Notes: generated by a model not told the origin, from the letters alone. Positions 1 to 6,623 are shown, counted from the stretch's first letter. The stretch: DNA of 6,919 nucleotides from Bacteroidales bacterium UBA6267 (GCA_002440745.1 DJVB01000017.1:1-6919), one strand, 5' to 3'. A program made the numbers and translations.

Positions 1-1535
1 TTTATTATTTCAAAATGACGTGTTTCAGAATAAGTTGTGGAATATAATTTAATAAAATATAATCCACTTTGATAGTCAGATAAACCAATTTTAAAGTTGG
101 TAGAAGCTATAGAATTTCTATCAACTAAAATTCCAATGGAATTATAGATTTCATAAAAACCTCCAATTAATTTAGCATCCATTTGTATCGCAATGGTTTC
201 ATTTGCAGGATTAGGATATAAAAGCGATTGGTCTATTGCCGGTTTTCTATATTGATAGGAGCCGGCAGCAACATTCTTGAAACCGATTTCATTTGTATTC
301 TCGCTGAAAAAGGTAATCAAACATTGGTCAGTAAAGGTGTACCTCCCGCACACCGATGGATAGTTTTGCGTTCCTGCATAAGTAGAATTTACTTGAGATA
401 TTACTTGAAAAGTATAATCAACATTGGACCCCATGCCATTCTGTGAATAAAGTTGACGAGCCAATATATCCGTTGTCCCCGTACCATAGGTAGAATATTG
501 ATCATCATCATATACCCATGCAACCGTAATTTGGTCTCCGACATAACTCACCACAGGACTATGACTATTTTCAGCAGACATATAAAGACATCCCGGATTT
601 TCATTGACCAAATATGGACTATTAGTATTTGCCTTATTATAACTGTATATTTTGTGCTTTCCAATACCATCATAATACTCCACAACAATTTGATACGATT
701 CAATACTTGGAGGAAGCGGATCAATAGCCGATGCAATTCTTGGCCTTCCAAAATACTGACCTTGTGAACTATTAGCGGTTCCTAATGTGATGATATTTGC
801 ACTTGGAATCGCGTTGGATTGAGTTAAAGGATAATATAAATCGTAAGCTTCACGCAAGAGCAAGTTATTCCCATTTTGTTCCAAATAGGTAATATTATAG
901 CACATTTCTCCTGTAATAAGCTGAAAACAAGAAACATCCGGGTCTTTACCCTTTTCAACTAATTGAGTCTGGGGGCCAAGATTCTGAGTTAAAATATTAT
1001 ACGAACGCCCCATAATAGATCCTTGCTTTTCATAAACAAGCGCTACACGGTTCAAATCCGGTAAAATATCAACATTAGGGCAATTAGATTCTTGATTTGA
1101 TGAAACTTGAGTTGCATTAACGTTTAGGCTCCAGTTACTTCCATCATACTCCCAAACTTCATAATAAACGTTGTATCCACTCACTGAATCTCCGATGAGA
1201 TATACGATAAAGGCATAAACATTATTATCGCGACCTAATACAATATCGGGGTCAACCACATTTCCAATGTTTACTCCATCCAGATCAAATTCTCCCGATA
1301 AATTATTATAATCGTCTTCAAAATAAAAACCGGGGGAGTTCCCATCCCATACCATAACTCTCAAATTTCTTGAATTATCGTAGGTTATTGCCGCATTTCC
1401 GGTATGCGCAACTTGGTTTTGAACAGAGGGATAGTTATCCGTAATGTTTGGATTAATATATTGAGCACTTATCTTTGTGTTGCTGGTCATATAAAACAAT
1501 ATTAACACTATTGTAAATTTTGTAAAACATTTCAT
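1..1535 (-). CDS. Secreted T9SS cargo protein with predicted beta-propeller repeats (3' end cut by window edge)
   Basis: The frame is open from ATG at 1535 to the left edge: 511 complete codons and two bases of a probable final Lys codon. I translated it by hand and found no stop. Residues 1-25 form a signal peptide with a basic start, a hydrophobic core (TIVLILFYM) and an SAQ cleavage site; no lipobox cysteine is present. Residues 30-430 contain seven repeats built on a P-x-V/I turn followed by a strand such as ITVAWVYDD, with the prolines at about 36, 96, 153, 199, 265, 327 and 393. Spacing of 46-66 residues suggests a seven-bladed propeller (inference). Residues 438-511 are a type A T9SS sorting domain: LLYPNPANE, then YEIYNSIGILV, then GLYFIKLYS and a HFEII ending. 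By family knowledge the protein is exported by Sec, crosses the outer membrane by T9SS, and is released or surface-anchored. No catalytic motif was seen and its ligand is unknown. The upstream leader is A-rich without a Shine-Dalgarno sequence. Confidence 0.88.
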   Translation of the reverse strand, partial: MKCFTKFTIVLILFYMTSNTKISAQYINPNITDNYPSVQNQVAHTGNAAITYDNSRNLRVMVWDGNSPGFYFEDDYNNLSGEFDLDGVNIGNVVDPDIVLGRDNNVYAFIVYLIGDSVSGYNVYYEVWEYDGSNWSLNVNATQVSSNQESNCPNVDILPDLNRVALVYEKQGSIMGRSYNILTQNLGPQTQLVEKGKDPDVSCFQLITGEMCYNITYLEQNGNNLLLREAYDLYYPLTQSNAIPSANIITLGTANSSQGQYFGRPRIASAIDPLPPSIESYQIVVEYYDGIGKHKIYSYNKANTNSPYLVNENPGCLYMSAENSHSPVVSYVGDQITVAWVYDDDQYSTYGTGTTDILARQLYSQNGMGSNVDYTFQVISQVNSTYAGTQNYPSVCGRYTFTDQCLITFFSENTNEIGFKNVAAGSYQYRKPAIDQSLLYPNPANETIAIQMDAKLIGGFYEIYNSIGILVDRNSIASTNFKIGLSDYQSGLYFIKLYSTTYSETRHFEII

Positions 1536-1621
1536 GATTTTGAATTTTTGCTTGTTAGAGAATAATTTTGATTAAAACTAAATTATCAAACGTGTTATTC
1601 ACATCTGAGGGTCAGTTATTT

Positions 1622-1646
1622 GGCTGCTCTTTCTAAGTGAGCAGCC
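1622..1646. repeat. Isolated hairpin, 8-bp GC-rich stem
   Basis: GGCTGCTC (1622-1629) and GAGCAGCC (1639-1646) are perfect complements around a 9-base loop. It lies 87 bases upstream of the secreted-protein start. Neither strand has a clean T-run directly after the stem, and no gene is seen that would end here. It could be a relic terminator, part of the leader if transcription starts far upstream, or a protein-binding site. The stem itself is certain; its role is not known. Confidence 0.6.
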
Positions 1647-1834
1647 TAATCTTATTGAAATTATTCTTCCCCAACCAAAAAATGTCACTATGAAATGAAC
1701 TTCGTCTTTTTCTTGCAGCTTGAGATGAAAAATCGAGGCTAACAAACAGACGGTTTAAAACCTCAAAAATCCACTGAAACTCACCTTTTATAAACCACAA
1801 GAAACCCTTAAACCAAAACGTAACTGCTTGATTA

Positions 1835-1855
1835 ATATATATATATATATATATA
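1835..1855. repeat. (AT)10 dinucleotide microsatellite
   Basis: An uninterrupted run of ten AT dinucleotides plus a final A lies in the middle of the long intergenic region. Dinucleotide runs of this length are uncommon in bacteria and prone to slippage. It is about 300 bases from the secreted-protein start and about 385 bases from the metK promoter box, so an effect on either promoter is not obvious. Confidence 0.9.
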
Positions 1856-2030
1856 CCGTGAAATTTCTCGGGAATCAGTCGAACGTGGAATTATTTTTAA
1901 CCCTTTGCTCATGTGCAAGAATGTTATGGTTTTAGAGAGCCAAAGATAGTAATTTTTTAAAATGCAAGGAAAAAAATAAGAAAATTAAGAATTAAATAGC
2001 TATCTCTTCATTAAGTCAGAACAAATCCCA

Positions 2031-2181
2031 ATTATCGTATTACCGCATTAGCAAATTACCGCATTTACCCTGAGCTGACCCCACTGAGCTTGTCGAAGTG
2101 TGTCGAAGGGTTACCGCATTACCACATTATCAAATTATCACATTTCAATATTCCCATATTCTCAAATTTTTTCATTATTTT
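2031..2181. repeat. 8-nt periodic ATT-led repeat array, interrupted by a palindrome
   Basis: The sequence parses into consecutive 8-base units with consensus roughly ATTAYCRC. Five units run from 2031 to 2070 (for example ATTACCGC at 2039 and 2055, ATTAGCAA at 2047). After an interruption, nine more run from 2110 to 2181, including ATTACCAC at 2118, ATTATCAA at 2126 and ATTATCAC at 2134. The last units decay towards T-rich sequence but keep the ATT phase. Two further units, ATTACAAC and ATTTAACA (2195-2210), are out of phase. No open frame uses this period. I recall comparable ATT/TAAT octamer runs in other Bacteroidota intergenic regions, but know of no assigned function. Confidence 0.7.
2068..2110. 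repeat. Nested palindromic (REP-like) element of the CTGAGCTTGTCGAAG family
   Basis: A complete inner unit, CACTGAGCTTGTCGAAGTG (2082-2100), sits inside two half-units, CCCTGAGCT (2068-2076) and TGTCGAAGGG (2101-2110), which together would make CCCTGAGCTTGTCGAAGGG. The inner ends pair as CACT/AGTG and the outer ends as CCCT/AGGG, so the two copies differ by a paired change (C:G to A:T) at the same stem position. From memory, this unit type is a widespread dispersed intergenic repeat in environmental bacterial genomes. It interrupts the 8-nt array. No transposase is nearby. Confidence 0.7.
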
Positions 2182-2239
2182 CCTCACCTTTTCAATTACA
2201 ACATTTAACAGTTTTAATATCAGGACAACTATTTTTTTA

Positions 2240-2247
2240 TATCTTTG
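2240..2247 (+). promoter_or_regulatory. Bacteroidota -7 promoter box for metK
   Basis: TATCTTTG matches the phylum -7 consensus TAnnTTTG exactly and is followed by GCGCCC, a usual start context. Transcription would begin near 2251, just before the predicted riboswitch, giving a leader of about 148 bases. No clear -33 TTTG was found at the expected distance. Confidence 0.65.
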
Positions 2248-2263
2248 CGCCCTCGTTCAGTTA

Positions 2264-2328
2264 TGTGGAAAGATTTGATTGATTGCAACCACAGGAAAAA
2301 ATGCTAAAACAAAGCTCCTATCAATCAA
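2264..2328 (+). promoter_or_regulatory. Candidate SAM-II (SAM-alpha) riboswitch in the metK leader
   Basis: This leader segment matches the SAM-II aptamer layout as I remember it. Stem P1 is TGTGG (2264-2268) with CCACA (2289-2293). Its loop carries AGATTTG (2271-2277) and TTGCAACCAC (2283-2292), corresponding to the GATTTG and TTGCAGCCAC blocks of known members. After P1 comes an A-rich stretch and the hallmark GCTAAA (2303-2308). The loop segment TTGATTGAT (2275-2283) is perfectly complementary over nine bases to ATCAATCAA (2320-2328), which would form the pseudoknot helix P2. The gene downstream makes SAM, which fits feedback control. Two oddities are that the P2 3' strand lies 11 bases beyond GCTAAA instead of directly after it, and that the start codon is 70 bases further on. 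SAM-V, which shares this core, is an alternative. SAM-I is not supported. Confidence 0.72.
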
Positions 2329-2398
2329 CCATTTTCCCACTATTTTTTATTGTTAACGATGTTTTTACATCAAAAATTAATCTTTTAAAACAAGAAAT

Positions 2399-3655
2399 AT
2401 GGGATATTTATTTACCTCAGAATCCGTTTCTGAAGGCCATCCGGACAAAGTTTCCGATCAAATTTCTGACGCACTGTTAGATAATTTTCTGGCTTACGAC
2501 CCTCAAAGTAAAGTTGCCATTGAAACCCTTGTCACTACAGGTCAGGTCGTTGTTGCAGGCGAAGTGCACTCCTCAACTTATGTCGATGTGCAAACTATTG
2601 TGCGAAATGTTATCAAAGAAATCGGTTATACTAAAGCCGAGTATATGTTTGAAAGCAATTCGTGTGGTATCTTATCAGCCATACACGAGCAGTCGGGCGA
2701 CATTCGTCAAGGTGTGGAAAAAGCCGACAAATATGATCAAGGCGCCGGCGACCAAGGGATGATGTTTGGCTACGCCTCCAACGAAACTGCCAACTTTATG
2801 CCCCTTCCTATGGAATTGGCTCATCTGCTCGTTTACGAACTTGCTCAAATTCGCAAGGAAAGTAAACTTATGCTTTATTTGCGCCCTGATTCCAAATCGC
2901 AAGTTACGATTGAGTATGGTGATGACAATAAACCTGTGAAAATCAACACAATTGTGGTTTCTACCCAACATGACGATTTTGATGAAGATAATGCTATGCT
3001 TGCCAAAATCAAGGAAGATGTCATCAACATCCTTATCCCTCGCGTAAAAGCCCAATTACCTGCTCATGTTCAAGTCCTTTTCACTGATGACATCATCTAT
3101 CACGTTAATCCTACCGGAAAATTCGTGATTGGTGGTCCTCATGGTGACACCGGCCTCACCGGAAGAAAAATTATTGTGGACACTTATGGCGGAAAAGGTG
3201 CTCATGGTGGCGGAGCTTTTTCCGGAAAAGACCCATCGAAAGTGGATCGCTCGGCTGCTTATGCTGCCCGTCATATTGCTAAAAACTTGGTGGCTGCCGG
3301 TTTAGCCGAAGAAGTGTTGGTGCAAGTGGCTTATGCCATCGGTGTGGCTCGTCCGATGAATATTTTTATAAACACCTATGGCACTGCTAAGGTGAAAATG
3401 TCTGACGGCCAAATTGCTGAAATTGTGGACAAAGTATTCGATATGCGCCCTGCTGCCATTGAGGAACGTTTGAAACTTCGCAATCCAATCTACCGTGAAT
3501 CAGCAGCTTATGGTCACATGGGCCGCGACTATCGCCTTGTGAAGAAAACTTTCCACTCCGATTACCTCGGCGACAAAGAAATGGATGTTGAACTCTTCAC
3601 CTGGGAAAAACTCGACTATGTGGAAAAAGTAAAACAAGCTTTTAACCTATAACCA
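2399..3655 (+). CDS. metK: S-adenosylmethionine synthetase (methionine adenosyltransferase)
   Basis: This cytosolic enzyme joins methionine and ATP to give S-adenosylmethionine, phosphate and diphosphate. The 417 residues are complete across all three family domains. Visible motifs are GHPDK at 13-17 (His14 is the catalytic His, Lys17 contacts phosphate), GAGDQGMMFGY at 115-125 (signature 1), the GGPHGDTGLTGRK loop from residue 245, GGGAFSGKD at 270-278 (signature 2, phosphate-binding loop) and DRSAAY near 283-288. The length exceeds the roughly 384 residues of the E. coli enzyme, as is usual in Bacteroidota. The start MGYLFTSESVSEGHPDK matches the family N-terminus, so no upstream start is needed. 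The ATG follows an A-rich stretch with no Shine-Dalgarno sequence. It is monocistronic, with its own promoter, a candidate SAM-sensing leader and an intrinsic terminator. The listed end includes the TAA stop. Confidence 0.98.
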
Positions 3656-3714
3656 ATCAAAAACCAAAATCTCAGTAAAGAGTTTTTGGCAAAACAAGCA
3701 AACAAACATTAGAG

Positions 3715-3739
3715 CCCTGCAGACTTCTGCGGGGTTTTT
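3715..3739 (+). terminator. Intrinsic terminator of metK
   Basis: CCCTGCAG (3715-3722) pairs with CTGCGGGG (3727-3734) over eight base pairs, one of them G-T, around a 4-base ACTT loop. TTTTT follows directly and then GCTTTT. It lies about 60 bases after the metK stop and separates metK from the HD-domain gene. Confidence 0.9.
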
Positions 3740-3781
3740 GCTTTTATCCAGTCAGCTATCTCGTGGCATCGTTGTTTTAAC

Positions 3782-3789
3782 TAATTTTG
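3782..3789 (+). promoter_or_regulatory. Bacteroidota -7 promoter box for the HD-domain gene
   Basis: TAATTTTG fits TAnnTTTG exactly, with its last base 25 bases before the ATG at 3815. Transcription would start near 3793, downstream of the metK terminator, giving a short leader. No clear -33 element is visible. Confidence 0.5.
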
Positions 3790-3814
3790 CCTTTCCAAAT
3801 TAATTAGAATTAGG

Positions 3815-5044
3815 ATGAATTATTATTCCAATAAAAAGAAGATTGTTAACGACCCTGTCCATGGTTTCATTTCTATTTCCCATAACCTGTTTCACGACAT
3901 TATCGAGCATCCTTATTTTCAGCGTTTGCGGCGCATAAAGCAATTAGGTTTGACGCATTTAGTTTATCCCGGAGCCATGCATACCCGCTTTCATCACGCT
4001 CTTGGGGCCATGTTTCTGATGGATGAGGCTCTTAAAATTCTCCGCCAAAAGAAAATAGATATTTCGTCAAAGGAAATAAAAGCTGCAAAAGCTGCTATTT
4101 TGATGCACGATATAGGTCACGGACCTTTCTCCCACGCTCTTGAGCATTCTATTGTGAGCAAAATTAGCCACGAAGAAATTTCTTTGCTTTTTATGCAGCG
4201 ACTCAATCAAATCTTTGAAGGTAAACTTTCGGACTCTATTCAGATTTTTAGTGGGGAGTATCCTAAAAAATTCCTGTCGCAATTGATTGCAGGTCAGTTA
4301 GATGTGGATAGATTGGATTATTTGCGCCGCGATAGTTTTTATACCGGCGTTTCCGAAGGTGTGATTGGCACCCAGCGTATTCTCAAAATGCTGCATGTGG
4401 TTGACGATTGCTTGGCCGTGGAGCAAAAAGCAATCTATTCCATCGACCATTTTCTCAATTCTCGGAGAATAATGTACTGGCAGGTTTATTTGCACAAAAC
4501 AGTGCTTTCTGCCGAATTTACCTTAATTAATATCCTGAAACTTGCCCGCGAATTGGTGCGGTCAGGAAGGCAACTTTTTGCTACTCCGGCTTTAGATTTT
4601 TTTCTTCGTAGCGAAATATCCCACGAAGATTTTCTACACCATGACGAGCCTCTTCAACTTTTTGCCAAATTGGACGATTTCGATATCCTGTCGGCAATAA
4701 AAGTATGGACAGACGACTCGAATCCTACTTTGTCGGATTTATGCAATCGCATTATCAATCGCAAATTATTGAAAATTGAACTTAGCGATAATCCCTTTCC
4801 TCAAGACCGAATCGATGATTTGAAAAATAATCTTAAGTCGGTTATTGGTTTTACTACCGAACATCCTGAGTTTTATGTTTTTAGTGGAATTACTGAAAAT
4901 CAGACTTATAATAATGGAAAGGATTCAATAAAATTCCTGCTAAAAAACGGTACCTTGGTCGATTTGTCTGAAGTTTCAGACCAATGGAAAACCGGCAACG
5001 GACAATTGTTTAGTAGGAAGTTCTATTTATGCTATCCGGTTTAA
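3815..5044 (+). CDS. HD-domain phosphohydrolase, dNTPase-like (COG1078/YwfO family)
   Basis: The 409-residue cytosolic protein belongs to the HD metal-dependent phosphohydrolases related to SAMHD1 and bacterial dNTP triphosphohydrolases. The probable activity is hydrolysis of a nucleoside triphosphate; the substrate is not determined by sequence. The N-terminus NDPVHGFISI and YFQRLRRIKQLGLTHLVYPG are family hallmarks. Predicted metal ligands are His61 (in HTRFHHALG), His98-Asp99 (MHDIGHGPFSH) and Asp165 (DVDRLDYLRRDSF). Gln43-Leu44, Arg58, Tyr169 and Asp173 fall where SAMHD1 has substrate-contacting residues. Residues from about 250 to 409 form the less conserved C-terminal half. No membrane segment or signal peptide is seen. 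It has its own promoter box and its stop is 18 bases from the stop of convergent lipA. It is an intact gene, and the start is supported by the canonical N-terminus. A dgt name is not justified. Confidence 0.9.
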   Translation: MNYYSNKKKIVNDPVHGFISISHNLFHDIIEHPYFQRLRRIKQLGLTHLVYPGAMHTRFHHALGAMFLMDEALKILRQKKIDISSKEIKAAKAAILMHDIGHGPFSHALEHSIVSKISHEEISLLFMQRLNQIFEGKLSDSIQIFSGEYPKKFLSQLIAGQLDVDRLDYLRRDSFYTGVSEGVIGTQRILKMLHVVDDCLAVEQKAIYSIDHFLNSRRIMYWQVYLHKTVLSAEFTLINILKLARELVRSGRQLFATPALDFFLRSEISHEDFLHHDEPLQLFAKLDDFDILSAIKVWTDDSNPTLSDLCNRIINRKLLKIELSDNPFPQDRIDDLKNNLKSVIGFTTEHPEFYVFSGITENQTYNNGKDSIKFLLKNGTLVDLSEVSDQWKTGNGQLFSRKFYLCYPV

Positions 5045-5062
5045 AAACCAAATCAGCAGACC

Positions 5063-5914
5063 TTAAATATGTTTCTCGGCATGATAGGAAGAGCGTACTA
5101 AGGGGCCACTTTCAACAAAGCGGAATCCTTTCTTCAGCCCGATTTCTTCATATTCCTTAAACTTGTCGGGATGTACAAATTCCAAAATGGGCATGTGATT
5201 CGGTGAAGGTCTAAGATATTGTCCGATGGTCATAACTTCTACGCCAACTGCCCGCAAATCGTCCATGGTTTGAATCACTTCCTCTTCCGTTTCACCGATG
5301 CCCAACATGATACCTGATTTGGCTCGTGCTTTCGACTTGGAAATAACATTCAAAACCTTCAAGCTAACATCATATTTTGCCTTACTACGAACTTGTGGTG
5401 TCAGTCGGCGAGTGGTTTCCAAATTATGAGAAACAACTTCCGGTCCGGCATCTACAACTTTCATTATCAGCTCCTCACGACCATCAAAGTCGGGAATTAA
5501 AGCTTCAATAGTCACATGTGGCATTCGGTTTTTTATGGCCCGAATAGTCATTGCCCATACTTCTGCACCGCCGTCTTCTAAGTCGTCTCGGTCAACGGAG
5601 GTGAGCACACAATGCTTAATTCCCATTTTTTCTACGGCATCCGCAACGCGTTTAGGCTCAGCAAAGTCAACAGGTAGAGGTTTGCCTGTTGCTACATCAC
5701 AAAATTTGCACGCTCTGGTGCAAATATCTCCCAGAATCATAAAAGTAGCTGTGCCGGCATTCCAACATTCACCCATATTTGGGCAGTTGCCACTTGTGCA
5801 GATGGTGTGTAATTTATTTTGTTCAACAATCGATTTTAAGTTGATGTAGGTTTTGCCCTTCGGTAAAGGACTTTTCATCCATTTAGGCTTTCTTATGATG
5901 TCTTCTTTTAGCAT
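5063..5914 (-). CDS. lipA: Lipoyl synthase (radical SAM)
   Basis: LipA inserts two sulfurs into the octanoyl group carried on lipoyl domains of 2-oxoacid dehydrogenases and the glycine cleavage H protein, using SAM to generate radicals and consuming one of its own iron-sulfur clusters. The 283 residues are full length. The auxiliary-cluster cysteines are Cys39, Cys44 and Cys50 (CTSGNCPNMGEC). The radical-SAM CxxxCxxC motif is Cys65, Cys69 and Cys72 (CTRACKFC). The C-terminal RSSY at 274-277 carries the serine that ligates the auxiliary cluster. VLTSVDRDDLEDGGA (103-117) and RPSPNHMP (235-242) are also typical. The ATG overlaps the lipB stop by one base (TAATG), which suggests translational coupling, and no separate promoter is seen. 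It converges on the HD gene with no obvious terminator after it. Confidence 0.98.
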   Translation of the reverse strand: MLKEDIIRKPKWMKSPLPKGKTYINLKSIVEQNKLHTICTSGNCPNMGECWNAGTATFMILGDICTRACKFCDVATGKPLPVDFAEPKRVADAVEKMGIKHCVLTSVDRDDLEDGGAEVWAMTIRAIKNRMPHVTIEALIPDFDGREELIMKVVDAGPEVVSHNLETTRRLTPQVRSKAKYDVSLKVLNVISKSKARAKSGIMLGIGETEEEVIQTMDDLRAVGVEVMTIGQYLRPSPNHMPILEFVHPDKFKEYEEIGLKKGFRFVESGPLVRSSYHAEKHI

Positions 5915-6597
5915 TATTGATGGAAATTTAAATCAAATACATTTATAAATTTACTCAAAACAATTCTTTTGACTGATTCAAAATCAATGTTTTGTCCCAA
6001 TTCTTTCGATAAGGAAGTTACTCCTTTATCCACAAATCCACATGGATTGATATAGTTGAAATAATTCAAGTCGGTGTTGATATTAAATGCAAATCCGTGC
6101 ATGGTGATGAAGCGACTGGCTTTGACTCCAATTGCGCAAATCTTTCGTGCAGAAGGTTTTTCGGAGTCTAACCAAACACCTGTAGCTCCTTCGAGTCTGG
6201 AAGCTGAAATGCTGAACTCGGCAAGTGACTGAATTACAACGTCTTCTAAACGATGGACATATTCTTTGATGCCGATTTTTAAGGTTTGAATGTCGAAAAT
6301 CGGATAAGCTACCAACTGACCCGGGCCATGATAGGTGATGTCGCCTCCTCGGTCGATATGGAAAAAACTCGCCCCATATTTTGCCAATTCCTTCTCGTTG
6401 ATAAGCAGATTCGAATCGTTGCCGCTTTTGCCAAGGGTATATACATGTGGATGCTCACAGAATAATAATTGATGAGTAGTTGGGGTAAGTTGTTGAAGCT
6501 TTTTGCTTTGCAGTATTTTGTCAAAAATTCCCTGTTGAAGTTTCCAGGCTTCTCCAAATTCAATCAGTCCCAAATCTTTAAAAACAGCTTTTTGCAT
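5914..6597 (-). CDS. lipB: Octanoyl-[ACP]:protein N-octanoyltransferase
   Basis: LipB moves an octanoyl group from acyl carrier protein to the target lysine of lipoyl domains, making the substrate that LipA then sulfurates. With the ATG at 6597 it has 227 residues. Motifs are HPHVYTLG (49-56), RGGDITYHGPGQL (83-95), the catalytic Lys152 in ARKICAIGVK, and the catalytic Cys186 in NPCGF followed by GVTSL. The frame could extend seven codons to a TTG at 6618. I reject that because the TTG lies inside the -7 promoter box and so upstream of the predicted transcript start, and because MQKAVFKDLG is the usual N-terminus. It is the first gene of a two-gene lipB-lipA operon. The transcript leader would be only about 15 bases and lacks a Shine-Dalgarno sequence. 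Confidence 0.95.
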   Translation of the reverse strand: MQKAVFKDLGLIEFGEAWKLQQGIFDKILQSKKLQQLTPTTHQLLFCEHPHVYTLGKSGNDSNLLINEKELAKYGASFFHIDRGGDITYHGPGQLVAYPIFDIQTLKIGIKEYVHRLEDVVIQSLAEFSISASRLEGATGVWLDSEKPSARKICAIGVKASRFITMHGFAFNINTDLNYFNYINPCGFVDKGVTSLSKELGQNIDFESVKRIVLSKFINVFDLNFHQ

Positions 6598-6615
6598 AGT
6601 CAAGATTTTGATTTG

Positions 6616-6623
6616 CAAAAGTA
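6616..6623 (-). promoter_or_regulatory. Bacteroidota -7 promoter box for lipB-lipA
   Basis: Read on the minus strand this is TACTTTTG, an exact TAnnTTTG match, followed by C. Transcription would start near 6612, about 15 bases before the lipB ATG. It decides the lipB start, since the alternative TTG codon (6618-6616) is part of the box itself. Confidence 0.6.

Larger units (their letters stand above)
1536..2239. other. Long non-coding, repeat-rich intergenic region between divergent genes
   Basis: About 700 bases separate the divergent starts of the secreted-protein gene and the metK transcript. I see no convincing coding frame on either strand. The short open frames near 2090-2282 have no start signals and simply follow the repeat composition. 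The region holds an 8-bp-stem hairpin, an AT microsatellite, an 8-nt periodic array and a nested palindrome, each listed separately. Positions about 1650-1830 and 1860-2030 show nothing I recognise beyond AT-rich sequence and a weak 4-bp inverted repeat at 1905-1918 (TTGC/GCAA). The minus-strand promoter of the secreted-protein gene should lie in 1540-1610, but the best box there, TAATTTAG at 1585-1578, has one mismatch to TAnnTTTG. Confidence 0.7.

Noticed and set aside
228..767. Open frames of 72 and 104 codons on the plus strand, and one of 67 codons on the minus strand
   Set aside because: They lie inside the long minus-strand secreted-protein gene in other frames, have low-complexity Ile-rich translations, and lack start signals.
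2031..2181. CRISPR array
   Set aside because: Units are 8 bases with no spacers, far below CRISPR repeat and spacer size, and no cas gene is present.
2358..2371. GATGT/ACATC hairpin as an intrinsic terminator or attenuator
   Set aside because: The stem has only five pairs and is AT-rich, and it is followed by A-rich sequence, not a T-run.
2264..2398. SAM-I (S-box) riboswitch
   Set aside because: The leader lacks the SAM-I multi-stem junction and its conserved GAGGGA block; the motif order fits SAM-II.
2090..2480. Short plus-strand frames (60-65 codons) before and across the metK start
   Set aside because: They follow the octamer array, promoter and riboswitch sequence and run into metK out of frame; none has a promoter or initiation context.
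2675..3274. Minus-strand open frames of 126 and 72 codons
   Set aside because: They are antisense to highly conserved metK sequence and have no independent support.
6598..6618. TTG start at 6618 for lipB
   Set aside because: It lies within the predicted -7 box and adds seven residues before the usual LipB N-terminus.
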